From positions 206,104 to 270,103 of the forward strand of contig CAYVVD010000001.1 in assembly GCA_964454975.1 (NCBI GenBank): a stretch of 64,000 nt of DNA, in the 5' to 3' direction. The translations under genes were made by a program, and so were the position numbers. Shown here in pieces: positions 54,591 to 63,753 of this stretch. The first letter of the stretch is position 1, and each line of letters starts with the position of its first letter. Source of the stretch: CAYVVD01 sp964454975. GTDB taxonomy: Bacteria; Bacteroidota; Ignavibacteria; Kapaibacteriales; UBA2268. The notes beneath the pieces were generated by a model, which made no database searches, was not told the DNA's origin, and saw nothing but the letters and a program-made list of their open reading frames with translations.

Positions 54591-56000
54591 ATGGCCAGGC
54601 GAAAATTAAAACATAAAATTGACAAAAAAATGATAATCGATGCCTTCGCGGAAATGGCCAAGCAAAAAAATATAGACCGCGACCTTTTGCAAGGCATAGT
54701 CGAAGAAACACTTTCCATGATAGTTCGCAAAAAGCATGGCCTGGAAGCGAACTTTGAAATAATTGTTAACATGGAAAAAGGAGATATCGAAATCTACCTG
54801 ATGAGGGAAATAGTAGAGTCGGTGGAAGACCCCAACCTGGAGATTGCACTTGAAGAAGCCAGAATGTATGACCCCGACTACGAGGTAGGCGATGAGCATA
54901 TTGAGGAGATCACACTTGATAACATCTCAGAAAACTTTGGCAGAAGGCTTGTTTCGCTTGCATCTCAAAATCTGAACCAGAGAATTCGTGAAATTGAAAA
55001 AGATAACATCTATACCGAATACATAACTAAAGTAAGCGAAATTATTGTTGGTGAAATTTACCAGATACGAAGGAATGATATCCTTGTAATGCATAATAAA
55101 GTAGAAATGCGGCTACCAAGAGAGGAACAGATTCCTAACGAGCCGTATAAATTTAAAAAGAATCAAAGCATTAAAGCTATCATTAAGGATGTAAAACGTT
55201 CAGGGCTTTCAGGACAGCCCGATATTATATTGTCAAGGTCATCAGAAAAATTTCTCTCACGTTTGTTTGAAATAGAAATACCTGAAATATATGATGGTAT
55301 AATTCAAATTAAAGCGATAGCCAGGGACCCGGGCGAACGCTCAAAAGTTGCGGTTGTATCATTTGACGACCGGGTAGATCCTGTTGGTGCATGTGTTGGT
55401 ATGAAGGGAATCAGGATTCACTCAATTGTTCGAGAGCTGAATAACGAAAGTATAGACCTGATTGAGCATTCTGAAAACCCCGAAGTGTTTATATTACGCT
55501 CACTTTCGCCTGCAAAGGTAAAAGAGATTACGATAAACCACGAAACAAAAAGTGCAAATGTAATCGTACCTGAAGACCAGGTATCACTGGCTATTGGTAA
55601 AAACGGCCAGAATGTTAGGTTAGCTTCAAAGCTTACAGGTTTTGCACTTACGCTTATCAAGGAAGGTGGTGAAGATATTGAACTCGAGGAATTCAGGGAT
55701 GAACTCGGGGCTGAGATTTTTGCACAACTTGAAGAGTTACAGATTGAAACAGCAAGAGAATTTCTTGAAGCAGATGTTGAGTTATTGCTTGATCTTAGAG
55801 GGATGAGCAAAGAGAATCTGATTGAACTTCGTAAAATTATGCTCGCAGAATTTGACGAAAATGAGACAGGTAATATGCTTGAAAGGATTCACAACTATGA
55901 ACCTGAATCCGAGCAGGATGCTGAAGACAATGCTGATGATGATAATGATTCAGATTCTGAATCAGAGTCAATTGAGTCTGATGCAGAAGAAACAAAATAA
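54591..56000 (+). CDS. nusA: Transcription termination/antitermination factor NusA
   Basis: Binds RNA polymerase and modulates pausing, termination and antitermination. 469 residues from ATG 54591. N-terminal domain (AEMAKQKNIDRDLLQGIVEETLSM), S1 domain (VGEIYQIRRNDILVMHNKVEMRLPREEQIP), KH1-KH2 (DDRVDPVGACVGMKGIRIHSIVRELNNESIDLI and VPEDQVSLAIGKNGQNVRLASKLTG), then a helical segment and a very acidic tail (residues ~445-469, D/E/S-rich). First gene of the translation cluster; rimP, its usual upstream partner, is absent here. No Shine-Dalgarno is visible. Confidence 0.96.
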   Translation: MARRKLKHKIDKKMIIDAFAEMAKQKNIDRDLLQGIVEETLSMIVRKKHGLEANFEIIVNMEKGDIEIYLMREIVESVEDPNLEIALEEARMYDPDYEVGDEHIEEITLDNISENFGRRLVSLASQNLNQRIREIEKDNIYTEYITKVSEIIVGEIYQIRRNDILVMHNKVEMRLPREEQIPNEPYKFKKNQSIKAIIKDVKRSGLSGQPDIILSRSSEKFLSRLFEIEIPEIYDGIIQIKAIARDPGERSKVAVVSFDDRVDPVGACVGMKGIRIHSIVRELNNESIDLIEHSENPEVFILRSLSPAKVKEITINHETKSANVIVPEDQVSLAIGKNGQNVRLASKLTGFALTLIKEGGEDIELEEFRDELGAEIFAQLEELQIETAREFLEADVELLLDLRGMSKENLIELRKIMLAEFDENETGNMLERIHNYEPESEQDAEDNADDDNDSDSESESIESDAEETK

Positions 56001-56049
56001 GTATTTGATTCGCTATTTTTAACAAATATTCACAGAGAAGTGCTGATTT

Positions 56050-58890
56050 ATGCCGGCAGGAAAAACAAGATTATTTAAAATAGCCTCCGAGATTAACATC
56101 GGAAAGGAAACTATCGTTTCCTTTTTGCAATCCCGCGGTTATAAAATTGAGAACAAACCAACAGCAGCTCTTACCGAAGAGATGCTCGATGAAGTTTACG
56201 AGAAATTTAAACGCGAGAAAAGAGCAGCCGAGCAGCAACGCGAAAAAATTCAGAAGCACAAGAAAGTAGTTAAAAAATCTTTTGAGGATCAGGCCGAGAA
56301 AAGAACTGCCGACGAAAAAGCTGTCAAAGAAGTATCAAAACCTGAAGTCGAAAAGCCACCTAAAGTTGAAACTGAACCACAAAAAGAAGTTGAAGTTGAA
56401 GAAGAACCTGAAAAGGGTCCAAAGGTTGGTGAAGTGATAAACTTGGAAGAAAAGTTGAAAACAAAAGCTGAGCCAGTAAAAGAGGTTAAAGAAAAACCCG
56501 AAGTTGAAGTTGAAGGAGAACCAAAGAAAATAGAAGAGAAGTTAGTTAAGGAAGCGGAAGAATCTCCCGAACAGGAAGTTGCAGAAGAATCGGATGTTGT
56601 GGAAAGCACTGAAGAAGTAGAAGTTGAGAACAAAACTGAAAAGGTGGTTGAGGAGGAAGTTGAAGGGGAAAAGAGTAAACCGGCCGCCAAAAAACGAAAA
56701 AAATCAAAGAAGATTCTTGAAGTTCAGCCGGATGATGATCGCAAGCTGAAAGGACTGACCATTGTCGGGAAAATTCAGATTGAAAAGGAAGCTGAAAAGC
56801 GTAAAAGGAGAAGAAAAGGTAAAGCTAAGGAAGACACTACACCTGAGAAAACTCCAAAAGCCGAAACCGAAGATAAGCAAACTCCCAAAAAAACCATTCA
56901 AAAGGTAGTTACCCAAGAACAGCAATCAGTAAAAAAGCAGGATGAGAAAAAACGCAGGAAACGTAAAAAATCAATCAGGGATCAGATTTCCCAGAAAGAT
57001 GTTGACCGTGCAATAAAAGAGACTCTTGCCGGGATGGGTGATTCGCATGCATCTTCCCGCTCTAAATTTAAACAAAAGAAAAAGACCCAAAGAGAAGAAA
57101 AAGAGAGTCAGAAGCAGGAACAGAAAGATATTGAATCAAAAACACTCCAGCTGACTGAATTTGTTACTACAAGCGACCTTGCCAATTTAATGAATATGAA
57201 TCCCAACGAAATCATTTTGAAATGTATGGAATTGGGTTTAATGGTAACAATAAACCAAAGACTGGACAAGGATACAATTGATTTGATTGCTGACGATTAC
57301 GGCTACAATGTTGAATTTATTGACCAGAAAGCTCTCCAGTTTGTTGAAGAAGAGGAAGATTCCGAAGAGAACCTGAAACCACGGCCTCCGATTGTTACTA
57401 TTATGGGTCATGTTGACCATGGTAAAACTTCACTGATTGATTTTATAAGGAACACCACAATTGTTGCTGGTGAGGCTGGCGGTATTACACAGCATATCGG
57501 AGCGTACCAGGTAACACTTGATGACGAAAAGCAAATTACCTTTCTTGATACTCCCGGTCATGAAGCATTTACTGCAATGAGGGCAAGGGGTGCACAGGTA
57601 ACGGATATTGTTATTCTTGTAGTAGCAGCCGACGACAGTGTTATGCCCCAGACAACTGAAGCAATAAGCCACGCAAGGGCTGCCGGTGTCCCAATTGTCG
57701 TTGCCATTAATAAAATGGACAAGCCTGATGCAAATCCTGACAGGATTAAACAGCAGCTTGCAGACAAAAATATCCTCGTTGAAGACTGGGGCGGAAGTGT
57801 GCAATGCGCTGAAATATCAGCTAAAAAAGGCACTAATATTGACCAATTGCTGGAGAAGGTTCTGCTCGAAGCAGAATTGTTAGAGCTAAAGGCTAATCCT
57901 AACAGGAAGGCATTTGGTATTGTAATTGAAGCAAACATGGATAAAGGGTTTGGCCCGCTTTGCACAGTAGTTGTGCAAAAAGGTATGCTGAGGGTTGGCG
58001 ATACTTTTGTTACAGGTATTTATGCCGGAAAGGTACGTGCCATGTTTGATGAAAGAGGTAATAAAATGGAAGAGGCACATCCTTCGGATCCTGTACGTGT
58101 AGTAGGCCTTGAAGGATTGCCTATGGCTGGTGACAGCTTCATGTCTGTATCTAATGAGCAGGAAGCAAGAAATATCTCCACTGAGCGCCAGCAGTTGAAA
58201 CGTGAACAGGAACTCAGGCAGGTGCATCATCTTACATTAGATGAAATATCAGCACAAATACAGATTGGTGGTATCAAAGATCTGTTTCTTATTATCAAAG
58301 GAGATGTGTCAGGATCTGTCGAGGCTCTCAGCGACTCTCTCGAGAAACTGTCCCGGGAAGAAGTCCGTGTTGCAATCATTCACAAAGGTATTGGTCCCAT
58401 CACAGAAAATGATGTGATGCTTGCGATTGCATCCAAAGCAGTAATCATCGGTTTTAATGTCAATCCTACAGTCGCAGCTCGTAAAATCGCCGAAAATGAA
58501 AAGATAGACATCAGGCTCTATAATATCATTTATGATTGTATCAATGAGATTCAGCTTGCTCTTGAAGGCTTGCTCACACCGGATTTGGTAGAGGAGAAAA
58601 AGTCATCTATCGAAGTAAGGCGCGTATTTAAAATTAGCAGGCTGGGAAATATCGCGGGTTGTTATGTGCTTGAAGGCAAAGCTTCGCGAAATGATAAGAT
58701 TCGGGTACTCAGAGACGGCCTCCCGATTCACGAAGGTACAATTCAAACATTAAAAAGAAACAAAGATGACGTTAAAGAAGTTGACCAGGGATATGAATGC
58801 GGGGTATTAATTGATGGATTCAATGATATCAGGGAAGGCGATATCCTTGAAACTTATATCATTAAAGAAGTTAAACGAACATTCAGCTAA
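56050..58890 (+). CDS. infB: Translation initiation factor IF-2
   Basis: GTPase that brings initiator tRNA to the 30S subunit and promotes subunit joining. 946 residues. N-terminal IF2_N domain (LFKIASEINIGKETIVSFLQSRGYKI), then a long K/E-rich linker at ~60-340, a second IF2_N-like module (VTTSDLANLMNMNPNEIILKCMELGLMVTINQRLD), then the G domain with GHVDHGKT at 453-460, DTPGHEAF and NKMD, and C-terminal domains C1-C2 (RVFKISRLGNIAGCYVLEGK). The linker is low-complexity and would be poorly conserved. Starts 49 bases after nusA. Confidence 0.97.
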   Translation: MPAGKTRLFKIASEINIGKETIVSFLQSRGYKIENKPTAALTEEMLDEVYEKFKREKRAAEQQREKIQKHKKVVKKSFEDQAEKRTADEKAVKEVSKPEVEKPPKVETEPQKEVEVEEEPEKGPKVGEVINLEEKLKTKAEPVKEVKEKPEVEVEGEPKKIEEKLVKEAEESPEQEVAEESDVVESTEEVEVENKTEKVVEEEVEGEKSKPAAKKRKKSKKILEVQPDDDRKLKGLTIVGKIQIEKEAEKRKRRRKGKAKEDTTPEKTPKAETEDKQTPKKTIQKVVTQEQQSVKKQDEKKRRKRKKSIRDQISQKDVDRAIKETLAGMGDSHASSRSKFKQKKKTQREEKESQKQEQKDIESKTLQLTEFVTTSDLANLMNMNPNEIILKCMELGLMVTINQRLDKDTIDLIADDYGYNVEFIDQKALQFVEEEEDSEENLKPRPPIVTIMGHVDHGKTSLIDFIRNTTIVAGEAGGITQHIGAYQVTLDDEKQITFLDTPGHEAFTAMRARGAQVTDIVILVVAADDSVMPQTTEAISHARAAGVPIVVAINKMDKPDANPDRIKQQLADKNILVEDWGGSVQCAEISAKKGTNIDQLLEKVLLEAELLELKANPNRKAFGIVIEANMDKGFGPLCTVVVQKGMLRVGDTFVTGIYAGKVRAMFDERGNKMEEAHPSDPVRVVGLEGLPMAGDSFMSVSNEQEARNISTERQQLKREQELRQVHHLTLDEISAQIQIGGIKDLFLIIKGDVSGSVEALSDSLEKLSREEVRVAIIHKGIGPITENDVMLAIASKAVIIGFNVNPTVAARKIAENEKIDIRLYNIIYDCINEIQLALEGLLTPDLVEEKKSSIEVRRVFKISRLGNIAGCYVLEGKASRNDKIRVLRDGLPIHEGTIQTLKRNKDDVKEVDQGYECGVLIDGFNDIREGDILETYIIKEVKRTFS

Positions 58891-58896
58891 GGAAAA

Positions 58897-59271
58897 GTGT
58901 CAAAAAGACAGGAAAAAGTAGCAAGTGTTATTAAGAGGGCGCTGGCAGGGCCGATTTCGGATATTGCGTCTGAGTATGGAAAAGGCCTTGTTACTCTTAC
59001 AGCTGTTAGAATGAGCCCGGATCTTCACAATGCAAGCCTTTATATCAGCGTTTACGGCAGCAAAGAAACGCCTGCTGTACTAATCAACGAAATTGAAAGC
59101 AGGAAAGGAGAGCTTCGGCAGGTTGTTGGAAGAGAAGTCAGGCTTCGTTTTGTACCGGATCTTAGAATTTACCTCGACGATACTCTTGATCAGATGGACA
59201 GGATTCAGACTCTTCTAAATTCTGCTAAAGTGGATGAACTTGACGGTAGCGATAGTGATGAAGAGAAATGA
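58897..59271 (+). CDS. rbfA: Ribosome-binding factor A
   Basis: Assists late maturation of the 30S subunit by binding near 16S helix 1. 124 residues with the KH-like fold: RQEKVASVIKRALAGPISDI, VRMSPDLHNASLYISVYG and LRFVPDLRIYLDDTLDQMDRIQTLL. GTG start at 58897 after AAGGAAAA, six bases beyond the infB stop. Short acidic tail ELDGSDSDEEK. Its stop overlaps truB by 4 bases. Confidence 0.95.
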   Translation: MSKRQEKVASVIKRALAGPISDIASEYGKGLVTLTAVRMSPDLHNASLYISVYGSKETPAVLINEIESRKGELRQVVGREVRLRFVPDLRIYLDDTLDQMDRIQTLLNSAKVDELDGSDSDEEK

Positions 59272-59993
59272 ATTTACTCACCAAAGAAAATCTTAATTCC
59301 CTCGATATCTGGCTTTCAAGGATTCCTGAAGAAGGTGGGATTGCACTTATCAATAAGGAAAAGGACTGGACATCATTTGATGTCGTTGCTAAACTACGAG
59401 GTATCTTCAGAATCAAAAAGACCGGCCATGCAGGCACACTCGATCCTCTTGCAACAGGGCTCTTAATAATTGCTTATGGTAAATCAACAAAATCAATTAC
59501 AGGTTTCCAAAAATTACCAAAAACTTACTCCGGGAAAATCAAGTTTGGCGCAACTACTAAAACAGATGACTCCGAAGCCGGTGAGGAAAATATCAAAGAT
59601 ATTACTCAATTAAACATTGAAACAATACTTAATACTGCAGGTTCCTTTCTTGGTAAAATCCAGCAAAAACCACCTATGTTTTCTGCGATAAAAGTCGGGG
59701 GGAAAAGGCTTTACAAGCTGGCAAGGAAAAATATTGAAATTGATGTTCCGTCGAGAACGGTTGAAATACATGAATTCAAAATACTTAACTTCGATGCGCC
59801 TTTTGTGGAATTTATTGTGAAATGCTCAAAAGGGACATATATTCGCTCATTGTCAAGGGACATGGGCGAAAAATTAGGCACAGGGGCGTACCTGGCAGAA
59901 TTAAATAGAACTGCAATTGGAGATTATTCAGTTGAAGATGCAGTTTCAATTCCTGAAATTTCAAATAAGTTGAAAGAAATAAACAAAACCTGA
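59268..59993 (+). CDS. truB: tRNA pseudouridine-55 synthase TruB
   Basis: Makes pseudouridine 55 in the T-loop of all tRNAs. 241 residues, with catalytic D59 in GHAGTLDPLATGLL, the KTY motif (LPKTYSGKIKFG), PPMFSAIKVGGKRLYKLAR and CSKGTYIRSLSRDMGEKLG. It lacks the C-terminal PUA domain of the E. coli enzyme, giving the short form common in this phylum. An N-terminal ~20-residue extension (LLTKENLNSLDIWLSRI) precedes GGIALINKEKDWTSFD. Coupled with rbfA (ATGA overlap) and with ribF. Confidence 0.96.
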   Translation: MNLLTKENLNSLDIWLSRIPEEGGIALINKEKDWTSFDVVAKLRGIFRIKKTGHAGTLDPLATGLLIIAYGKSTKSITGFQKLPKTYSGKIKFGATTKTDDSEAGEENIKDITQLNIETILNTAGSFLGKIQQKPPMFSAIKVGGKRLYKLARKNIEIDVPSRTVEIHEFKILNFDAPFVEFIVKCSKGTYIRSLSRDMGEKLGTGAYLAELNRTAIGDYSVEDAVSIPEISNKLKEINKT

Positions 59994-60940
59994 TGAATAT
60001 ATACCGAAATTTTGATGATATTCCATTTGACAAGAACACTGTTCTTACAGTAGGCACATTTGACGGTGTTCATCTCGGACACCAGGTAATCATCAACAAG
60101 CTTAAGGCAATTTCTTCCGAATATAATCTGAGGAACGTTCTCATTACAATTGACCCACATCCCCAGATAGTACTCCACAAGCCCGGCAGCCCAAAAGTGG
60201 AACTCTTGACCGATATTGAAGAAAGGCTTTTACTATTTGAAAAATTTGGCATACAGAATACACTGATAATTCCATTCACTTATGAATTTTCCCGCACTGA
60301 ACCGGAAACTTTTGTTAGAGATTACCTGCTAAAAAGGGTTGGCGCATCAAATATATTGATTGGATATGACCATATGTTCGGCAAGAACAGGGAAGGAGAT
60401 CTCGCTCTTCTCAAAAGACTCGGTAATGAGCTTGAATTTTCTGTTGAGAAGATTGATGCATTGCAGTCAGGAGAGGTAATCGTATCAAGTACAAAAATTC
60501 GAAAAGCCCTTTCCAATAACGAGATTGAATATGCCGCCGAAATGCTTGGGCACAATTATATGGTAATCGGGCATGTGATAGAAGGGGATAAGCGAGGCAG
60601 GACAATAGGATACCCAACTGCTAACATAAAACCCGTCAGCCCCAATAAACTCATTCCCGGAAATGGAGTTTATATAGTAAGCGCGGATATTGGAGCCAAA
60701 AATTATTTCGGAATGGCTAATATCGGTGTGAGGCCTACATTCAAAGTTGATGATAAGCCGCTGCTGGAAGTTTATTTCTTTGATTATGAAGGTGAAATTT
60801 ATGGAAAGAAGCTAAACATCTGCTTCCACAGATACCTGCGTAAAGAACACAAGTTCAGTTCAGTAGAAGAATTAATAAAGCAGCTAAACAGGGATAAGGT
60901 TAATTCCCTGGAGCTGATTGAGGATTTTTATAAAGTATGA
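59993..60940 (+). CDS. ribF: Bifunctional riboflavin kinase/FAD synthetase
   Basis: Phosphorylates riboflavin to FMN and adenylates it to FAD. 315 residues; N-terminal nucleotidyltransferase domain with GTFDGVHLGH (21-30) and IGYDHMFGKNREGD, and ISSTK-like VSSTKIRKAL; C-terminal kinase domain with GDKRGRTIGYPTANI, GVYIV, MANIGVRPTF and the catalytic-site E in LLEVYFFDYEGEIYGK. The ATG shares one base with the truB stop (TGATG). Placed in the translation cluster, as in many bacteria. Confidence 0.96.
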   Translation: MNIYRNFDDIPFDKNTVLTVGTFDGVHLGHQVIINKLKAISSEYNLRNVLITIDPHPQIVLHKPGSPKVELLTDIEERLLLFEKFGIQNTLIIPFTYEFSRTEPETFVRDYLLKRVGASNILIGYDHMFGKNREGDLALLKRLGNELEFSVEKIDALQSGEVIVSSTKIRKALSNNEIEYAAEMLGHNYMVIGHVIEGDKRGRTIGYPTANIKPVSPNKLIPGNGVYIVSADIGAKNYFGMANIGVRPTFKVDDKPLLEVYFFDYEGEIYGKKLNICFHRYLRKEHKFSSVEELIKQLNRDKVNSLELIEDFYKV

Positions 60941-61095
60941 TAATATTAAATTGGTTGTACGCTTAAGTTATTTCAAGCCGGTAGTTTAGTCAATTGTGCA
61001 TCAGCCCCGGAGAGGCGAAACAGAAATGGGTTTAATAAATCACAGAAAATAAAAGATTATCTAAATATTCTTTATGAAATTATAGTGGCAATGCT

Positions 61096-61103
61096 TATTT
61101 TTG
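61096..61103 (+). promoter_or_regulatory. Possible -7 element of the rpsO promoter
   Basis: TATTTTTG fits TAnnTTTG and lies 32 bases before the rpsO ATG. The -33 position has only TATG (61073-61076), so the call is tentative. It would give rpsO its own promoter within the 195-base gap after ribF. Confidence 0.4.
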
Positions 61104-61135
61104 TTACTTGCTAATAAGCACATTTGGAGAAATAG

Positions 61136-61402
61136 ATGATAAGCAAAGAAAAGAAATCAGAATTTATCAAACAATACGGCAATGCTGAGAATGATTCAGG
61201 CAAGGCAGAGGTACAGGTTGCAATTCTAACTGCAAGGATAATTGACCTTACTAAACATCTTGAGTCATTCAAAAAAGACAACAGCAGCAGACGCGGGTTG
61301 ATTAAGCTTGTCAACAAACGTCGCCGCCTGTTGAGCTATCTTGCTAAAAAGGACATCAACCGGTATCGCTCAATATTAAGCGCTTTATCACTCCGTAAGT
61401 AA
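61136..61402 (+). CDS. rpsO: 30S ribosomal protein S15
   Basis: Binds 16S rRNA helices 20-22 and bridges to 23S. 88 residues, all family features: SKEKKSEFIKQYG, DSGKAEVQVAILTARIIDLTKHLESFKKD, SSRRGLIKLVNKRRRLLSYLAKKD and RYRSILSALSLRK. ATG 61136 follows TTTGGAG. The 195-base leader could carry autoregulatory structure as in E. coli; I see no obvious pseudoknot. Followed by two hairpin terminators. Confidence 0.98.
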   Translation: MISKEKKSEFIKQYGNAENDSGKAEVQVAILTARIIDLTKHLESFKKDNSSRRGLIKLVNKRRRLLSYLAKKDINRYRSILSALSLRK

Positions 61403-61410
61403 TTTTTATA

Positions 61411-61436
61411 ACGGTGTTCATTGAACACCGTTTTTA
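61411..61436 (+). terminator. First terminator after rpsO
   Basis: ACGGTGTTCA and TGAACACCGT arms (61411-61431) with a T-run; eight bases after the rpsO stop. Confidence 0.8.
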
Positions 61437-61442
61437 GTCTTA

Positions 61443-61464
61443 AAACCGCCGAGGCGGTTTTTTG
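61443..61464 (+). terminator. Second terminator between rpsO and pnp
   Basis: AAACCGCC (61443-61450), GA, GGCGGTTT followed by TTTT. The pair forms a tandem terminator 40 bases before the pnp start, so pnp needs read-through or its own promoter in a very short space. Confidence 0.75.
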
Positions 61465-61503
61465 TATTATTAAAAACAATTCGAAATAAATCAAGAGAAT
61501 AAT

Positions 61504-63753
61504 ATGAGTATGATTGAAGTTAACACAGAATTTGAAGGCAGGAATATTTCGCTCGAATCAGGTAAATTTGCAAAACAGGCTAGCGGCTCGGTGATGGTTA
61601 AATCAGGCGATACTATGGTACTCGTTACTGCTGTTGCGGCAGCAGATGCCAGCCCCAATCTCGATTTCCTTCCCTTGCAGGTTGAATACAGGGAAAAAAC
61701 TGCGGCAGCCGGAAAAATCCCCGGTGGATTTATGAAAAGGGAAGGCAGGCCTTCTGACCACGAAGTGCTTTGCTCAAGGCTTATTGACCGCCCGACAAGG
61801 CCATTAATTCCTAAATCATGGCGCTATGAAACACAAATTATCGCTACTGTGTTTTCATCCGAGCCTGATAACGACCCCGATACTTTGGCAGCGCTTGGCG
61901 CTTCTGCTGCGCTGTTGATTTCAGATATCCCCTTTGCAGGGCCGTTTTCTGAAGTGCGTGTCGGCAGGATTGAAGGCAGGTTCGTGATTAATCCTTCATT
62001 TGATATGCTTGAACATTCTGAACTAGACCTTACTGTGGCAGGCACAAATACTGCTATCACAATGGTTGAAGGCGAATCTAAAGAAATATCCGAAGTAATA
62101 TTCCTCGAAGCACTCGAATTTGCACATGAAAAAATCAAAGAACTCAACAATCTGCAAATCAGGCTTGCTGAACAAATTAAATCTGAAAAACGTGAGTTTG
62201 AGGAGAAAGAGATTCCGGAGGATTTTGTTCAGGCAATTGAATCTGCCGTGAAGGATTTGATTCATGACTATGTTTATTCAGATACAACCAAGCAGGAAAG
62301 AAGGGAAAAGCGAACTGTAATTAAAGAAAAAGCTCTCGAGGCAGCCACTGAAAAATTTAGTGAAGACGAAGAATATGAAGGACTGGTGGAGAAATATGCC
62401 GCTGAGGTAGTCGGCAAGTTGGAAAAAGCCGAAATGCGCACAATGATTCTTAGTGAGAGGCGCAGGCTCGACGGTAGGAAGCTTGATGAAATCAGGCAGA
62501 TTACATGCGAAGTCGGCTTGCTGCCAAGGGCTCATGGTTCAGCCTTGTTCACACGAGGTGAAACACAGAGCTTAACAACTGTAACACTCGGCACAAAGCG
62601 GGACGAACAGATGGTGGACGGGCTTTTGCCAATGTACACTAACAACTTCTTCCTACATTATAACTTTCCACCGTACAGCACCGGCGAAGTAAAAAGGCTC
62701 GGCGTTTCGAGACGCGAAATAGGGCATGGTAACCTCGCAGAAAGAGCTATCAAACCATTGATTCCAAATGGAGATGATTTCCCTTATGTAATGAGAATTG
62801 TGTCCGACATCCTCGAGTCGAACGGTTCATCATCAATGGCAACTGTTTGCGCTGGCAGCCTCGCACTCTTCGATGCAGGCGTACCTATGGAAAAGCCATG
62901 CGCAGGTATCGCAATGGGCCTCATCCACGAAGAGAATAATTTTGCCGTGCTTAGCGATATTCTCGGGGACGAAGATGCGCTCGGCGATATGGATTTCAAG
63001 GTAACCGGTACTGTTGATGGCATTACTGCCTGCCAGATGGATATTAAAATTGAAGGGCTGTCTATCGAAATAATGAAGCTGGCGCTGGAGCAGGCAAGGA
63101 TCGGCAGGCTACATATTCTTGAAATAATGAATGAATCTATCATTGCCCCACGCGAAGATGTTTCCCGCCACGCACCGCGTTTTACAAAAATGCATGTCCC
63201 GACCGACATGATTGGTACTGTGATTGGTCCTGGAGGCGAAACTATACGTGGAATCGTTAAAGAAACCGGCGCTGAAATCAACATTGATGATGACGGCACA
63301 GTTACTATTGCTGCCGTTACAAAAGAAAGCGCTGACGAGGCACGCAGGATAATCGAACAGCTTACAGTAGAACCGGAGGAAGGTGAAATTTACAATGGCA
63401 CCATCAAAGAGCTCAGGGATGGACTGGGAGCCTTTGTAGAGATTCTTCCAAAAAAACAGGGACTGCTGCATATTTCCCAGATTGCCTGGGAGCGAGTCGA
63501 AGACCTGAACAAGCACCTCAAAGTTGGTGATAAAATTGATGTTAAGCTGCTCGAAATCACTAGAGACGGCAAATACAGGCTAAGCCGCAAGGCTCTCCTC
63601 GAAAAGCCGGATGGCTACGTAGAACCAGAACGCTCTGAGCGTCCCCCAAGAAGGGACAACCGCGATGGTGGCCGGCGCGACAGCAGAGGCGGCGGCAGGG
63701 ATCGCGACCGCGGCGACCGCGGCGACCGCGGCAGAGGCGGCTACAACCGGTAA
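61504..63753 (+). CDS. pnp: Polynucleotide phosphorylase
   Basis: Phosphorolytic 3'-5' exoribonuclease, core of mRNA decay. 749 residues: RNase PH domain 1 (VTAVAAADASPNLDFLPLQVEYREKTAAAGKIPGGFMKREGRPS), helical domain, RNase PH domain 2 (RRLDGRKLDEIRQITCEVG, FTRGETQSLTTVTLGT, SDILESNGSSSMATVCAGSLALFDAGVPM with the SSSM site), KH domain (VPTDMIGTVIGPGGETIRGIVKETGAEINI) and S1 domain (GTIKELRDGLGAFVEILPKKQGLLH). The last ~45 residues are a low-complexity Arg/Gly/Asp tail (RRDNRDGG..DRGDRGRGGYNR) that is unusual and may bind RNA or partners. Start ATG 61504. Confidence 0.97.
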   Translation: MSMIEVNTEFEGRNISLESGKFAKQASGSVMVKSGDTMVLVTAVAAADASPNLDFLPLQVEYREKTAAAGKIPGGFMKREGRPSDHEVLCSRLIDRPTRPLIPKSWRYETQIIATVFSSEPDNDPDTLAALGASAALLISDIPFAGPFSEVRVGRIEGRFVINPSFDMLEHSELDLTVAGTNTAITMVEGESKEISEVIFLEALEFAHEKIKELNNLQIRLAEQIKSEKREFEEKEIPEDFVQAIESAVKDLIHDYVYSDTTKQERREKRTVIKEKALEAATEKFSEDEEYEGLVEKYAAEVVGKLEKAEMRTMILSERRRLDGRKLDEIRQITCEVGLLPRAHGSALFTRGETQSLTTVTLGTKRDEQMVDGLLPMYTNNFFLHYNFPPYSTGEVKRLGVSRREIGHGNLAERAIKPLIPNGDDFPYVMRIVSDILESNGSSSMATVCAGSLALFDAGVPMEKPCAGIAMGLIHEENNFAVLSDILGDEDALGDMDFKVTGTVDGITACQMDIKIEGLSIEIMKLALEQARIGRLHILEIMNESIIAPREDVSRHAPRFTKMHVPTDMIGTVIGPGGETIRGIVKETGAEINIDDDGTVTIAAVTKESADEARRIIEQLTVEPEEGEIYNGTIKELRDGLGAFVEILPKKQGLLHISQIAWERVEDLNKHLKVGDKIDVKLLEITRDGKYRLSRKALLEKPDGYVEPERSERPPRRDNRDGGRRDSRGGGRDRDRGDRGDRGRGGYNR

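Noticed and set aside
56330..56700. Purine-rich repetitive stretch
   Set aside because: It is the K/E-rich linker of IF-2, expected for this protein.
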